NCBI RefSeq assembly: GCF_018390695.1
Contig: NZ_JAHBGF010000011.1
Span: 186,001-250,000, forward strand
Direction of reading: 5' to 3'
Length of the DNA stretch: 64,000 nt
Source of the DNA: Ancylobacter sonchi
GTDB lineage: Bacteria > Pseudomonadota > Alphaproteobacteria > Rhizobiales > Xanthobacteraceae
Part shown: positions 18,760 to 29,065 of the stretch, in pieces
Layout: the number at the start of each line of letters is the position of its first letter
Numbering within the stretch: the stretch's first letter is position 1
Translations under genes and position numbers: made by a program
The notes under the pieces: generated by a model
The model's database searches: none
What the model saw: only the letters and a program-made list of their open reading frames with translations
Told to the model about the DNA's origin: nothing

Positions 18760-19650
18760 ATGGCTAACGTAGGATTTGTCGGTCTCGGGATCATGGGCGC
18801 GCCGATGGCGGGGCACCTGATCGACGCCGGTCACACGCTGTATCTCTACGACATCAAGCCGGTGCCGGCGGAGCTCACCGGCAAGGGCGGCGTCGCCTGC
18901 GCCAACGCCACCGAGGTGGCGAAGAACGCCGACATCGTCATCACCATGGTGCCCGATACCCCGCATGTCGGCGCGGCGCTGTTCGGCGAGGGCGGCGTCG
19001 CCGCCGGCCTGACCCCGGGCAAGATCGTCGTCGACATGTCCTCCATCGCCCCGGTGGAGACCAAGGAATACGCCAAGAAGATCAACGAGCTCGGCTGCGA
19101 TTATCTCGACGCGCCGGTCTCGGGCGGCGAGGTCGGCGCCAAGGCCGCCTCGCTCACCATCATGGTCGGTGGCCCGGAGGCGGCCTTCGAGACGGTGAAG
19201 CCGCTGTTCGAGAAGATGGGCAAGAACATCACCCTGGTCGGCGGCAATGGCGACGGCCAGACCACCAAGGTGGCGAACCAGATCATCGTCGCGCTGAACA
19301 TCCTGGCGGTCGGCGAGGCGCTGCTGTTCGCTTCCAAGGCCGGCGCCGATCCGGCGAAGGTGCGGCAGGCGCTGATGGGCGGCTTCGCCAATTCGCGCAT
19401 CCTCGAAGTGCATGGCGAGCGCATGGTGAAGCGGACCTTCAACCCCGGCTTCCGCATCGAGCTGCACCAGAAGGACCTGAACCTGGCGCTGAACGGCGCG
19501 CGGCAGATGCAGATGTCGCTGCCGTCGACGGCGCTGGCGCAGCAGCTGTTCTCCTCGGTCGCGGCGCATGGCGGGGCGGCGCTCGATCACTCGGCGCTGG
19601 TCAAGGCGCTCGAGCTGCTCGCCGGCCATACCGTCGCGCCGGATGCGTGA
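18760..19650 (+). CDS. glxR: Tartronate semialdehyde reductase (2-hydroxy-3-oxopropionate reductase)
   Basis: A 296-residue beta-hydroxyacid dehydrogenase reducing tartronate semialdehyde to D-glycerate with NAD(P)H. The N-terminal Rossmann motif GFVGLGIMGAPMA, the substrate motif DAPVSGGEVGA and catalytic Lys170 in TTKVANQ are all present. GAGGAAAAGAACA precedes ATG 18760. It is probably co-transcribed with hyi, and a strong hairpin terminator ends the unit. Confidence 0.95.
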   Translation: MANVGFVGLGIMGAPMAGHLIDAGHTLYLYDIKPVPAELTGKGGVACANATEVAKNADIVITMVPDTPHVGAALFGEGGVAAGLTPGKIVVDMSSIAPVETKEYAKKINELGCDYLDAPVSGGEVGAKAASLTIMVGGPEAAFETVKPLFEKMGKNITLVGGNGDGQTTKVANQIIVALNILAVGEALLFASKAGADPAKVRQALMGGFANSRILEVHGERMVKRTFNPGFRIELHQKDLNLALNGARQMQMSLPSTALAQQLFSSVAAHGGAALDHSALVKALELLAGHTVAPDA

Positions 19651-19717
19651 TCGTCTTTCCATATAACCCGGTCCGGTTTCCCGATCGGGATCCGCACCGT
19701 TAAATGAGTAAGCATTG

Positions 19718-19758
19718 CTGCCCCGGTAGTGGAACCCCACTGCCGGGGCAGTCTTTTG
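19718..19758 (+). terminator. Rho-independent terminator after glxR
   Basis: A 15-bp stem from CTGCCCCGGTAGTGG to CCACTGCCGGGGCAG (one G-T pair) with loop AACC, followed by TCTTTTG. Ends the gcl-hyi-glxR unit. Confidence 0.92.
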
Positions 19759-19949
19759 ATGACATGACGAGACAATTGTTCTGCGATTTACAACGCTTTA
19801 CACGGTAGACAATACACCACCGTCGCGCTTAACTTGAATCAATGCCGGGAAACTGCCCCCTGCCCGGAACAACCCGACGTAACGGCAGGCGCGACGTTTG
19901 CGCACGGGGGTAAAATGAGCCTTGACGAAAGTCGTAGTGTGCCCAATCA

Positions 19950-19966
19950 TGGCATACAAAATACCA
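19950..19966. promoter_or_regulatory. Candidate GntR operator (site F)
   Basis: TGGCAT-ACAAA-ATACCA; on the other strand it is TGGTAT-TTTGT-ATGCCA, one base different in 17 from site E before gntR2. It is placed 53 bases before the panE-like start, so that pair of genes is predicted to belong to the GntR regulon. Confidence 0.7.
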
Positions 19967-20019
19967 GATAATGACGTCCGCGATGTACGGGGGTCGACGC
20001 GGACAATGGAGGGAGCCCA

Positions 20020-20997
20020 ATGAAGGTCTGCATTTATGGTGCCGGCGCCATCGGCGGTTATGTCGGCGTGCAGCTGAAGCGCGCTGGCGTCGACGTCAGC
20101 CTGGTCGCGCGCGGCCCGCATCTTGAAGCCATGAAGGCCAATGGCCTGAAGCTCATCATCGACGGCGAGGAACGCGTCGAGCACATTCCATGCTCCGACA
20201 ACCCCGCCGATCTCGGCCCGCAGGATTATGTCATCGTCGCGCTCAAGGGCCATTCGGTGCCGGGCGTGGTCGATGCCATGCAGCCGCTGCTCGGCAACGA
20301 CACCGCGGTGGTCACCGCCGTCAACGGCGTGCCCTACTGGTACTATTACAAGCACGGTGACCAGCTCGAGGGCCGCACGCTGGAGAGCATCGATCCCGGC
20401 GGCAAGCAGTGGGGCGGCCTGCGTCCCGAGCGCGCCATCGGCTGCATCGTCTATCCCGCCACCGAGGTCATCGCTCCCGGCGTGATCCAGCACGTCTATG
20501 GCGACAAGTTCCCGCTCGGCGAGCCTTCCGGCGAGATCACCGAGCGCGTGACCAAGCTGTCCGAGGCCTTCGCCGCCGGCGGCATGCGCGCCCCGGTGCT
20601 GCCCAACATCCGCGACGAGCTCTGGCTGAAGCTGTGGGGCAACCTCTGCTTCAACCCGATCAGCGCGCTCACCCACGCCACCCTCGACACCATCGCCTCC
20701 GACCCCGGTACCCGCGCGGTCGCCAAGGCGATGATGCTGGAGGCGCAGGAGATCGCGGTGCAGTCCGGCATCAATTTCCGCGTCGGCGTCGAGCGCCGCA
20801 TCGATGGGGCGGGCGCGGTCGGCGCGCACAAGACCTCGATGCTGCAGGATCTCGAGCGCTCGCGCGCCATGGAGATCGATCCGCTCGTCACCGTGGTGCA
20901 GGAGATGGGACGCCTCGCTGGCATCCCGACCCCGACCATCGACATCGTGCTGTCTCTGGTGCGCCAGCGCGCCCAGATCGCCGGCTGCTACAACTGA
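20020..20997 (+). CDS. PanE/ApbA-type 2-ketoacid reductase in the oxalate island
   Basis: A 325-residue protein of the ketopantoate reductase family: N-terminal NADP-binding Rossmann motif GAGAIGG (residues 7-13) and a C-terminal ApbA domain with KLWGNLCFNPISAL. True PanE makes pantoate, but the setting in an oxalate cluster recalls PanE2 of Methylobacterium, reported to be needed for growth on oxalate. It may reduce glyoxylate, an oxalyl-derived compound or another 2-ketoacid. ATG 20020 follows GGAGGGAGCCCA. The next gene begins 11 bases after its stop. Confidence 0.8.
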   Translation: MKVCIYGAGAIGGYVGVQLKRAGVDVSLVARGPHLEAMKANGLKLIIDGEERVEHIPCSDNPADLGPQDYVIVALKGHSVPGVVDAMQPLLGNDTAVVTAVNGVPYWYYYKHGDQLEGRTLESIDPGGKQWGGLRPERAIGCIVYPATEVIAPGVIQHVYGDKFPLGEPSGEITERVTKLSEAFAAGGMRAPVLPNIRDELWLKLWGNLCFNPISALTHATLDTIASDPGTRAVAKAMMLEAQEIAVQSGINFRVGVERRIDGAGAVGAHKTSMLQDLERSRAMEIDPLVTVVQEMGRLAGIPTPTIDIVLSLVRQRAQIAGCYN

Positions 20998-21008
20998 GTT
21001 CCGAGTAC

Positions 21009-21782
21009 ATGGCACATTGGGTTCGTTTCGAGCGCTCGGGCGTCGCCGGTTTCGGCACGCTCGAGGGCGACGGCATCGCCGTCCACACCGGCAACATGTT
21101 CAACGGCGCGCAGCCGACCGGGGAGAGCCTCGCGCTCGCCTCGGTGAAGCTGCTCACCCCGACGGTTCCCACCAAGATCATCGCGCTGTGGAACAATTTC
21201 CACGCGCTGGCGGCGAAGCTGAACTCCCCCGTCCCGGCCGATCCGCTCTATCTGCTCAAGGCCGGCTCCTGCCTCACCGAGCCCGGCGCGGAAGTGCGCC
21301 GGCCGGCGAGCTATGACGGCAAGGTGGTCTATGAGGGCGAGCTCGGCATCATCATCGGCAAGACCGCGACCAACGTCTCCGAGGAAGAAGCCGACGCGCA
21401 CATCTTCGGCTACACCTGCGTCAACGACATCACCGCCGCCGACATCATCAACAAGGACGCGACCTTCGCCCAGTGGGTGCGGGCCAAGAGCTTCGACGGC
21501 TTCGGCCCGTTCGGCCCGGCCGTCGTCACCGACGTCGACCCCGCGACGCTGGTCGTGCGCACCATCCTCAACGGCGACGAGCGCCAGCGCTACCCGATCA
21601 GCGACATGGTGTTCTCGGCCCGCCAGCTGGTGAGCCGCATCTCGCACGACATGACGCTCAATCCCGGCGACCTGATCTGCTGCGGCACGTCTCTCGGCGT
21701 CGGCAGCATGAAGGATCCCACCAACACGGTGGAGATCACCATCGAGAGCATCGGTACGCTCGCCAATACATTTGTGCAGTAG
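21009..21782 (+). CDS. Fumarylacetoacetate hydrolase (FAH) family protein
   Basis: A 257-residue FAH-superfamily hydrolase or decarboxylase. The metal ligands Glu109 and Glu111 (YEGELGIIIGK) and Asp140 (YTCVNDITA) are intact. FAH-fold enzymes cleave or decarboxylate 2-oxo acids such as oxaloacetate, acylpyruvates or 2-hydroxyhepta-dienedioate; an oxaloacetate-like role would fit the setting but is unproven. It follows the panE-like gene closely with a weak ribosome-binding site, so translational coupling is likely. The two probably respond to the GntR site upstream. Confidence 0.85.
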   Translation: MAHWVRFERSGVAGFGTLEGDGIAVHTGNMFNGAQPTGESLALASVKLLTPTVPTKIIALWNNFHALAAKLNSPVPADPLYLLKAGSCLTEPGAEVRRPASYDGKVVYEGELGIIIGKTATNVSEEEADAHIFGYTCVNDITAADIINKDATFAQWVRAKSFDGFGPFGPAVVTDVDPATLVVRTILNGDERQRYPISDMVFSARQLVSRISHDMTLNPGDLICCGTSLGVGSMKDPTNTVEITIESIGTLANTFVQ

Positions 21783-21881
21783 CGTCTCGGCGCTGCACCG
21801 CGTAATAGAGAAAACGGATACGCCTATAGACGGGAGTGCCGCGCGCGCTCCCGTCCGTCCGGTTGTGGAGGAGCGGGATTT

Positions 21882-23080
<1,199 letters not shown>

Positions 23081-23081
<1 letters not shown>

Positions 23082-23977
23082 TGTCGGTTCTGATCACCAA
23101 AGAGACGAAGATCATCACCCAGGGCTTCACCGGCAAGAACGGTACCTTCCACTCCGAGCAGGCGCTGGCCTATGGCTCGAAGGTGGTCGGCGGCACCTCG
23201 CCGGGCAAGGGCGGCTCCGTCCATCTCGGCCTGCCGGTGTTCGACACCGTCGCCGAGGCCAAGGACAAGACCGGCGCCGACGCCTCGGTCATCTACGTGC
23301 CGCCGCCGGGCGCGGCCGACGCCATCTGCGAGGCGATCGCGGCGGAGATCCCGCTCATCGTCTGCATCACCGAGGGCATCCCGGTGCTCGACATGGTGAA
23401 GGTGCGCCGCGCGCTTGACGGCTCGAAGTCGCGCCTGGTCGGCCCGAACTGCCCGGGCATCGTCACCGCCGGCGAATCGAAGATCGGCATCATGCCGGCC
23501 AACATCTTCAAGAAGGGCAATGTCGGTATCGTCTCGCGCTCTGGCACGCTCACCTATGAAGCCGTGTTCCAGACCTCGCAGGAAGGCCTCGGCCAGACCA
23601 CCGCGGTCGGCATTGGCGGCGACCCGGTGAAGGGCACCGAGTTCATCGACGTGCTCGAGCTGTTCCTCGCCGACGACGCCACCGAGTCGATCGTGATGAT
23701 CGGCGAGATCGGCGGCTCGGCCGAAGAGGAAGCCGCGCAGTTCCTCAAGGACGAGGCCAAGCGCGGCCGCAAGAAGCCGATGGTTGGCTTCATCGCCGGC
23801 CGCACCGCCCCTCCCGGTCGTCGCATGGGCCATGCCGGCGCCATCATCTCCGGCGGCAAGGGCGGCGCCGAGGACAAGATCGCGGCGATGGAAGAAGCGG
23901 GTATCGTCGTTTCTCCGTCCCCCGCGCGCCTCGGCAAGACGCTGGTCGACGTGCTGAACAAGCGCGCCGCCGCCTGA
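23081..23977 (+). CDS. sucD: Succinyl-CoA ligase (ADP-forming) alpha subunit
   Basis: A 298-residue subunit carrying the CoA-binding Rossmann domain ([14 protein letters not shown]) and the phosphohistidine His251 in [28 protein letters not shown] is typical of SucD rather than malate thiokinase MtkB. Its ATG overlaps the sucC stop (TGATG), so the two are translationally coupled. The terminator at 24033-24069 ends the unit. Confidence 0.92.
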
Positions 23978-24032
23978 TCGCGGCAGCCCGATCACCTGTC
24001 CGGGCGCGGTATTCCCGCGCCCGGTAAACATG

Positions 24033-24069
24033 AAAGCCCCGCTCCGGCTGCCGGAGCGGGGCTTTTTGT
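24033..24069 (+). terminator. Rho-independent terminator after sucD
   Basis: Perfect 15-bp stem AAAGCCCCGCTCCGG / CCGGAGCGGGGCTTT with loop CTG and a TTTTTGTT tail. It also marks the right end of the contiguous oxalate/glyoxylate genes. Confidence 0.95.
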
Positions 24070-24207
24070 TGTCGCGGCCGAAGAGGACGGCACGGCCGGT
24101 CCGGGAGCTGGCGCACCGGCACGGAACCACGGCCGCTTCCGGCTCGTTCTCCTTGCGGCCCCCGGGCTTCGCCGCGCCGGTGCGGGCAGCGAGAGGAGGA
24201 ACCGGCC

Positions 24208-24540
24208 ATGCCGAAATTCCTGACGATCGGATATGGCGACCGGGCGGGCTATGAGCGCCTCGCTCCCGCCCTGCGCGAGGTCGCGCACTCCCATGACGAG
24301 AAGCTGCGCCATGATGGCGCCCTGATGGGGATCGCCGGTCCGCCGGTGCAACTGCGCAACCCGGACGCTACCGGGCTGGAAACCTCCGACGGCGCCTTCA
24401 TGTCGGCGCCGCTGCCGGTCGCCGGCTTCGCGGTGATCGAGGCCGCCGACATGGCGCAGGCAGTCCGCCTGCTCTCCCTCACGCCGTGCGCCGTGGCCCA
24501 TGGCGTGGTCGAGATCTGGCCGCTGCAGGAAGCCGTGTGA
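24208..24540 (+). CDS. YCII-related domain protein
   Basis: A 110-residue protein of the YCII/DGPF-like alpha-beta fold (GYGDRAGYERL start and a GPFMSAPLP-like middle, here DGAFMSAPLPV). It lacks obvious catalytic residues. AGGAGG precedes ATG 24208. It converges on the small membrane gene at 24580-24711. Function unknown. Confidence 0.7.
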   Translation: MPKFLTIGYGDRAGYERLAPALREVAHSHDEKLRHDGALMGIAGPPVQLRNPDATGLETSDGAFMSAPLPVAGFAVIEAADMAQAVRLLSLTPCAVAHGVVEIWPLQEAV

Positions 24541-24579
24541 GCGAGGCTCAAACCTGCCCCGCCCGCCGCGATGCGAGGC

Positions 24580-24711
24580 TCAGATCGGATAGGCTTCCGG
24601 CGGCAGGGCGGCGAAATCGGCCTCGGCCGAAAGCGTGTGGGCCATCATGATCGTCAGCCACGCATGGGCGATGATCAGGACCGGCAGGACGGGGAAGACC
24701 GTCTCGAACAT
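24580..24711 (-). CDS. 43-residue membrane microprotein with a GntR-type operator
   Basis: A previously easy-to-miss ORF encoding a protein that starts MFETVFPVLPVLIIAHAW and ends ALPPEAYPI. One hydrophobic segment (about residues 5-25) is followed by a short acidic C-tail. Evidence for coding: GGAGG 5 bases before the ATG, strong G/C preference in third codon positions throughout, and a well-placed promoter region. The TGGTAT-N5-ATACCA operator lies 56 bases upstream on the same strand and matches those before the oxalate genes. An in-frame ATG at 24723 would add four residues. I recognise no homologue; it could be a small partner of a transporter or membrane enzyme. Confidence 0.6.
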   Translation of the reverse strand: MFETVFPVLPVLIIAHAWLTIMMAHTLSAEADFAALPPEAYPI

Positions 24712-24762
24712 TGATGCCTCCATGGCGTTGTCTGTTGCAGAGCACCATAATCGAGACATCGT

Positions 24763-24784
24763 GTATCTGGTCTACCAGATACCA
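24763..24784. promoter_or_regulatory. Candidate GntR operator (site G)
   Basis: Contains the perfect 8-bp inverted repeat GTATCTGG-TCTA-CCAGATAC and, overlapping it, TGGTCT-ACCAG-ATACCA of the shared 17-bp motif. The core ATCTGGTCTACCAGAT is strongly reminiscent of FadR-type operators. It controls, by position, the microprotein gene to its left. Confidence 0.7.
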
Positions 24785-24818
24785 AAACCTACCCATGCGT
24801 AAAATGCATAGGTGATCA

Positions 24819-24835
24819 TCCCTAAGTATTAGGGA
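24819..24835. repeat. Inverted repeat upstream of the microprotein promoter
   Basis: TCCCTA-AGTAT-TAGGGA, a perfect 6-bp inverted repeat about 110 bases before the microprotein start. Possibly an activator site (LuxR/FixJ-type regulators bind similar CCTA-N-TAGG repeats), or a site for the convergent side; unproven. Confidence 0.4.
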
Positions 24836-24899
24836 CGCTGCGGAAGGCCGGAAATCGGATGTGAATGGCGGCGACGGGACGGAGACGAGCCGTCCCGCG

Positions 24900-26348
24900 T
24901 CAGTTGCCGTTGGCCGGCGCCGGCTGCTGCGGGCGCAGCAGGCCCCAGGCGGCGAAGGCGGTGCGGAAGGCTTCCTCGCCGGCGGCACCCTTCTCCACCA
25001 CGAGGATGGCGCGCCGGCCATTCTCGAACACCACCGGCACGTTGAGGAAGCCGCGGCTGAACATCATGCTGAGATTGTACTGCTGCTCGCGCTCGCCGGA
25101 GAGTAGGCCGACAAGGAAGTAGCCCGGCGCCACCCGCACGGCGAGGCCGCGCAGCGGGGCGCCCTGCGCGCCTTCCGAGGCCATGGCCTGCAGGCCCGGC
25201 ACGCTCGACACGTTGCCATAGTCGAAATCAGGCGGCAGCTGGAACTGCACCTCGACGATATGCGAGGCGGGGATATTGGCGTCCGGGTTGCGCCGGATCG
25301 TCATCGTCGCCTTGAAGTTCCGGTCGGGTATGTCGATCAGCGCGCGGATGCCGACATCCTGCGCCTGTCCGGTGCCCGGCTGGAAGTTCTCGGTGCTCCA
25401 GGTCACCTTGCCGACGAATTGCTGCACGCCCTGGCCGCTGCCGGCCGATTCCTCGAGCAGCATCGCGCGCGGCGCCGCCTGGACCGCCGGCGGCGGGGCG
25501 AGCGGCTGCTGGGCGGTCGTCGCCGACGGCGCCTGGGCCACCCGGTCGGTCGACTTCGCGGTCGCCTCCGGTGCCGGCGTGCCGGCCGGCGCCTGCGCCG
25601 CCTGCTGGGCCGGGACGGCGGGAGAGGTGCCGCCCTGCGTCAGCCCGGCCAGCCGGCCGCGCTGGGTGTACAGCCCGCCGGCAACCGCCAGCAGCACCAG
25701 CGCCGCCACGCCGCCAATGATCAGCCGCTTGCGGCCGGCACGCCCGGCGCTCGCCGATGCGTCGGTCTCGTTGTCGAAGCCGGCATCGTCGTCGAGCAGT
25801 TGCGGGCGTTCGGTCCGCTGCCAGAGTTCGTCCTCCGCCTCGCTCTCGCCATCGAGCGCGCGCGGCCGGGGGGCCCGCCCGGAAAACTCCGCCGTCGGCG
25901 TGTCGACGGGCGCCGGCGGAACGGCCGGCTGCTCGGACATCGGTATGAACGACTTCGGTGCCGCCGGCTCAGGCTTCGGAGCGGCGGGAGGCGGCGCGGC
26001 AGGGTTCTGCGCGGCAGGCTTGGGGGCTTCGGGCTTCGGTGCCGCCGGAGCGGGCGCCGCAGTCTTGGGCGGGGCTGCGACCGGCGCGGGCGCCGGCGGC
26101 TCCGGGCGCACCGGCGCCGCGGCCGGCGCGGGATCATGCGCGCCGTAATCGGCTTCCACCCGGCGGATCGCCACTTCCAGGAAATCCTGCTGACGGGCGA
26201 CGTCCTCCGCCGGCAGGGGCGGATTGACGCCGCTCAGCTGCGCCAGCAGCGCCTTGCGCGCCCTGGCATAGATCGCCTCGCGCGCCTCGCGGCCCTTGGT
26301 GGGCTGCTGGTCGATGGCGCGGGCGAGAAGCGGGTAATAATCAGCCAT
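24900..26348 (-). CDS. Conserved-type membrane-anchored hypothetical protein upstream-neighbour of purA
   Basis: A 482-residue protein with an N-terminal helical domain (residues 1-70, MADYYPLLARAID), a long Ala/Pro-rich linker (about 75-150), an acidic stretch, a single TM helix (about 228-247, RLIIGGVAALVLLAVAGG), a second Pro/Ala linker and a C-terminal globular domain (from about residue 310). Topology suggests a cytoplasmic N-domain tethered to a periplasmic C-domain. It lies in the same direction as purA and just downstream of it. I recall similar proteins beside purA in Hyphomicrobiales but cannot name a function. Confidence 0.75.
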   Translation of the reverse strand: MADYYPLLARAIDQQPTKGREAREAIYARARKALLAQLSGVNPPLPAEDVARQQDFLEVAIRRVEADYGAHDPAPAAAPVRPEPPAPAPVAAPPKTAAPAPAAPKPEAPKPAAQNPAAPPPAAPKPEPAAPKSFIPMSEQPAVPPAPVDTPTAEFSGRAPRPRALDGESEAEDELWQRTERPQLLDDDAGFDNETDASASAGRAGRKRLIIGGVAALVLLAVAGGLYTQRGRLAGLTQGGTSPAVPAQQAAQAPAGTPAPEATAKSTDRVAQAPSATTAQQPLAPPPAVQAAPRAMLLEESAGSGQGVQQFVGKVTWSTENFQPGTGQAQDVGIRALIDIPDRNFKATMTIRRNPDANIPASHIVEVQFQLPPDFDYGNVSSVPGLQAMASEGAQGAPLRGLAVRVAPGYFLVGLLSGEREQQYNLSMMFSRGFLNVPVVFENGRRAILVVEKGAAGEEAFRTAFAAWGLLRPQQPAPANGN

Positions 26349-26375
26349 ACGCTAAGGGATCACCTATACGGGGTA

Positions 26376-27671
26376 TCAGGCCTCGAAGGGATTCTGCACG
26401 AGGATTGTATCATCGCGTTCGGGGCTGGTGGACAGCAGCGCCACCGGGCAACCGATCAGTTCTTCGATACGACGGACATATTTCACCGCCTCGGCCGGCA
26501 GGCCGGCCCAGGAGCGGGCGCCGGCGGTGGATTCGGTCCAGCCCTCAATGGTCTCGTAAATCGGCTCGACCCGCGCCTGCGCGTCCTGGCCGGCGGGGAG
26601 ATAGTCGATCTCCTGCCCGTCCAGCCGGTAGCGGGTGCACACCTTCAGCTCGGCGAAGCCGTCGAGCACGTCGAGCTTGGTCAGCGCGATGCCGTTGATG
26701 CCGGAGGTCCGCACGGTCTGGCGCACCAGCACGGCGTCGAACCAGCCGCAGCGACGCGGCCGACCGGTGACGGTGCCGAACTCATGACCGCGCTCGCCGA
26801 TCTTGCGGCCGATCGCGTCGTCGAGCTCCGAGGGGAACGGGCCCTCGCCGACGCGGGTGGTGTAGGCCTTGGTGATGCCCAGCACATAGCCGATCGCTCC
26901 CGGCCCGAGGCCGGAGCCCGTCGCCGCCTGCGCCGCCACCGTGTTGGAGGAGGTCACGAAGGGATAGGTGCCGTGGTCGACGTCGAGCAGCGCGCCCTGC
27001 GCGCCTTCGAACAGGATCTTGGAGCCGTGCCGGCGCTCGTCGTCGAGCAGCGCCCAGGTGCGGTCCATATAGGGCAGCACCTTCGGCGCCAGCGCCAGCA
27101 GCTCGGCCTTGAGCGCCTCGCCATCGACCGCGTCCAGCCCGAGGCCACGGCGCAGCGCGTTGTGATGGGTGAGCAGCCGCTCGATCTTGGCGCCGAGCGT
27201 GTCGGGGAAGGCGAGGTCCATCAGGCGGATGGCGCGCCGGCCAACCTTGTCCTCATAGGCCGGGCCGATGCCGCGCTTGGTGGTGCCGATCTTGGTGCCG
27301 GCAGCGGCGGCGTTCTCGCGAATCGCGTCGAGCTCGCGGTGCAGCGGCAGGATGAGGGTGACGTTCTCGGCGATGCGCAGGCGCTCCGGCGTCACCTCGA
27401 CACCCTGGTCGCGAATGCGGCCGATCTCGTCGATCAGCGCCTGCGGATCCAGCACCACGCCATTGCCGATCACCGACAGCCGCGCTCCGCGCACGAGGCC
27501 CGAGGGCAGCAGCGAGAGCTTGTAGGTCTTGTTGCCCACCACCAGCGTATGGCCGGCATTATGCCCGCCCTGGAAGCGGACCACGACGTCCGCCTGTTCG
27601 CTGAGCCAGTCGACAATCTTGCCTTTACCCTCGTCGCCCCATTGGGATCCGACGACGACCACATTCGCCAC
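26376..27671 (-). CDS. purA: Adenylosuccinate synthetase
   Basis: A 431-residue enzyme joining IMP and aspartate with GTP to form adenylosuccinate in AMP synthesis. The glycine-rich loop [16 protein letters not shown] lies at the N-terminus, with GGHNAGHT and [14 protein letters not shown] following. The start is taken as GTG 27671 ([10 protein letters not shown]) because AGGAG lies 8 bases upstream and the family starts there. Full length, all key motifs intact. Confidence 0.97.
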   Translation of the reverse strand: MANVVVVGSQWGDEGKGKIVDWLSEQADVVVRFQGGHNAGHTLVVGNKTYKLSLLPSGLVRGARLSVIGNGVVLDPQALIDEIGRIRDQGVEVTPERLRIAENVTLILPLHRELDAIRENAAAAGTKIGTTKRGIGPAYEDKVGRRAIRLMDLAFPDTLGAKIERLLTHHNALRRGLGLDAVDGEALKAELLALAPKVLPYMDRTWALLDDERRHGSKILFEGAQGALLDVDHGTYPFVTSSNTVAAQAATGSGLGPGAIGYVLGITKAYTTRVGEGPFPSELDDAIGRKIGERGHEFGTVTGRPRRCGWFDAVLVRQTVRTSGINGIALTKLDVLDGFAELKVCTRYRLDGQEIDYLPAGQDAQARVEPIYETIEGWTESTAGARSWAGLPAEAVKYVRRIEELIGCPVALLSTSPERDDTILVQNPFEA

Positions 27672-27967
27672 GAGCCGAGCTCCTGATTGCGGCGCGCGAA
27701 ATGGCACGGGAAGCACCGGGCGCGCACGAAAGGAAACCCGGCGAAGCGATCCGGCCGGGGTGCCCACCTCTTAAGGGATCGGCCGGAGCGAGGCAAGGAC
27801 ATGTCCAACCTTGGACCACCTCCAGAATAGGCCGCCCCCGCCCGGGAGCATCGGACCGGGCCGTAGTGACAGCACGACATTGCAGCCCTGCAAGCGATCC
27901 CCGCTTGCCAGCGCGGCAGCGCGGCACGACCTTGTCAGCTGACGTTACCGCATTCCGAGGCCCGATC

Positions 27968-28855
27968 ATGACCGCCCCCACGCTTGCTCCCTCCGCCGGG
28001 ACCGCTCCCGCCCTTCCCGCGTCGCTGCGCATGGGCGCGGTGCGCCTGCGGGTGCGCGACGGCGCGCGCTCGGTCGCCTTCTACCGCGACGTGGTCGGCC
28101 TCACTCCGCTCGGCACCGGCCCGGACGGCGAGATTCGCCTCGGCGCCGGCGGTCGCGCGCTGGTCGAATTGGAGGTGGCGCCGGGCGCGACACCGCGCCC
28201 GCGCGGCACCACCGGCCTGTTCCACCTCGCCATCCTGGTGCCGGACCGCACGGCGCTGGCCGTGGTGCTGCGCCGCCTCGCCGCCTACCGCGTCCCGATC
28301 GGCGCCTCCGACCATCTGGTCAGCGAGGCGCTGTATTTCGACGATCCCGACGGCAACGGCATCGAGGTCTATCGCGACCGCGCGCGCGCCGAATGGCGCT
28401 GGCAGGGCGGCAGCGTCGCCATGGCGACCGAGCCGCTCGACCTCCACCGGCTGATCGCCGAGGCGCCGGCGCTGGTGCCGGTCGAGCAGAAGATGCCGGA
28501 CGCCACCGTCATGGGCCATGTGCATCTCAATGTCGCGGATCTGGAATCCGCCCGCCGCTTCTATGTCGGGCATCTCGGCTTCGCCATCACCACCGAGAGC
28601 TATCCCGGCGCGCTGTTTGTGTCGGCTGGCGGCTATCACCACCATCTCGGCCTCAATGTCTGGCAGAGCCGGCGCGGCGGCCCGGCGCCCGAGGGGTCGG
28701 TCGGCCTGGTGCGCTACGAGGTGCTGCTGCCGGAAGCGGAGATCGCCGCGCTGCGCGCCCGCCTCCTCGCCGCCGGCGAGAGCGTTCAGGAAATCGCCGG
28801 CGGTTTCGCCGTCGCCGATCCGTGGGCGACGCGCGCCGCCTTCCTCGCCGGCTGA
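27968..28855 (+). CDS. VOC-family (glyoxalase/extradiol dioxygenase) protein, CatE-like
   Basis: A 295-residue protein with two vicinal-oxygen-chelate domains: VRLRVRDGARSVAFYRDVVGL near the start and VHLNVADLESARRFYVGHLG after residue 175. Metal-ligand-like residues His (GLFHLAILV), His (MGHVHLNV) and Glu are present. It resembles CatE/YwbC-type catechol-2,3-dioxygenase-like proteins whose substrate is usually unknown. ATG 27968 is taken because the upstream extension lacks family similarity. Confidence 0.8.
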   Translation: MTAPTLAPSAGTAPALPASLRMGAVRLRVRDGARSVAFYRDVVGLTPLGTGPDGEIRLGAGGRALVELEVAPGATPRPRGTTGLFHLAILVPDRTALAVVLRRLAAYRVPIGASDHLVSEALYFDDPDGNGIEVYRDRARAEWRWQGGSVAMATEPLDLHRLIAEAPALVPVEQKMPDATVMGHVHLNVADLESARRFYVGHLGFAITTESYPGALFVSAGGYHHHLGLNVWQSRRGGPAPEGSVGLVRYEVLLPEAEIAALRARLLAAGESVQEIAGGFAVADPWATRAAFLAG

Positions 28856-29065
28856 ACCGGCGCGACAAAACCACTCAGCCCGCCGACCGGCGCCGGGGAA
28901 GAAACACGGCCAGCCCCCTCCGCCGCAAGGCGGCCGGGCCCGGCTTGCGGGATGCATCAGCAGTCGCGATTGCAACGGCAACATCTTCTCATCGACCGGC
29001 CAATTCCAAAGCGGGGCAAAAGCCTCTAGATCGAATGCCCGTTTCGCAGGCATTCCGGTCCCGCC

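Larger units (their letters stand above)
19651..20019. other. 369-bp region between glxR and the panE-like gene
   Basis: No gene seen. Holds the glxR terminator (19718-19758) and operator site F (19950-19966) 53 bases before the next start; nothing else recognised. Confidence 0.6.
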
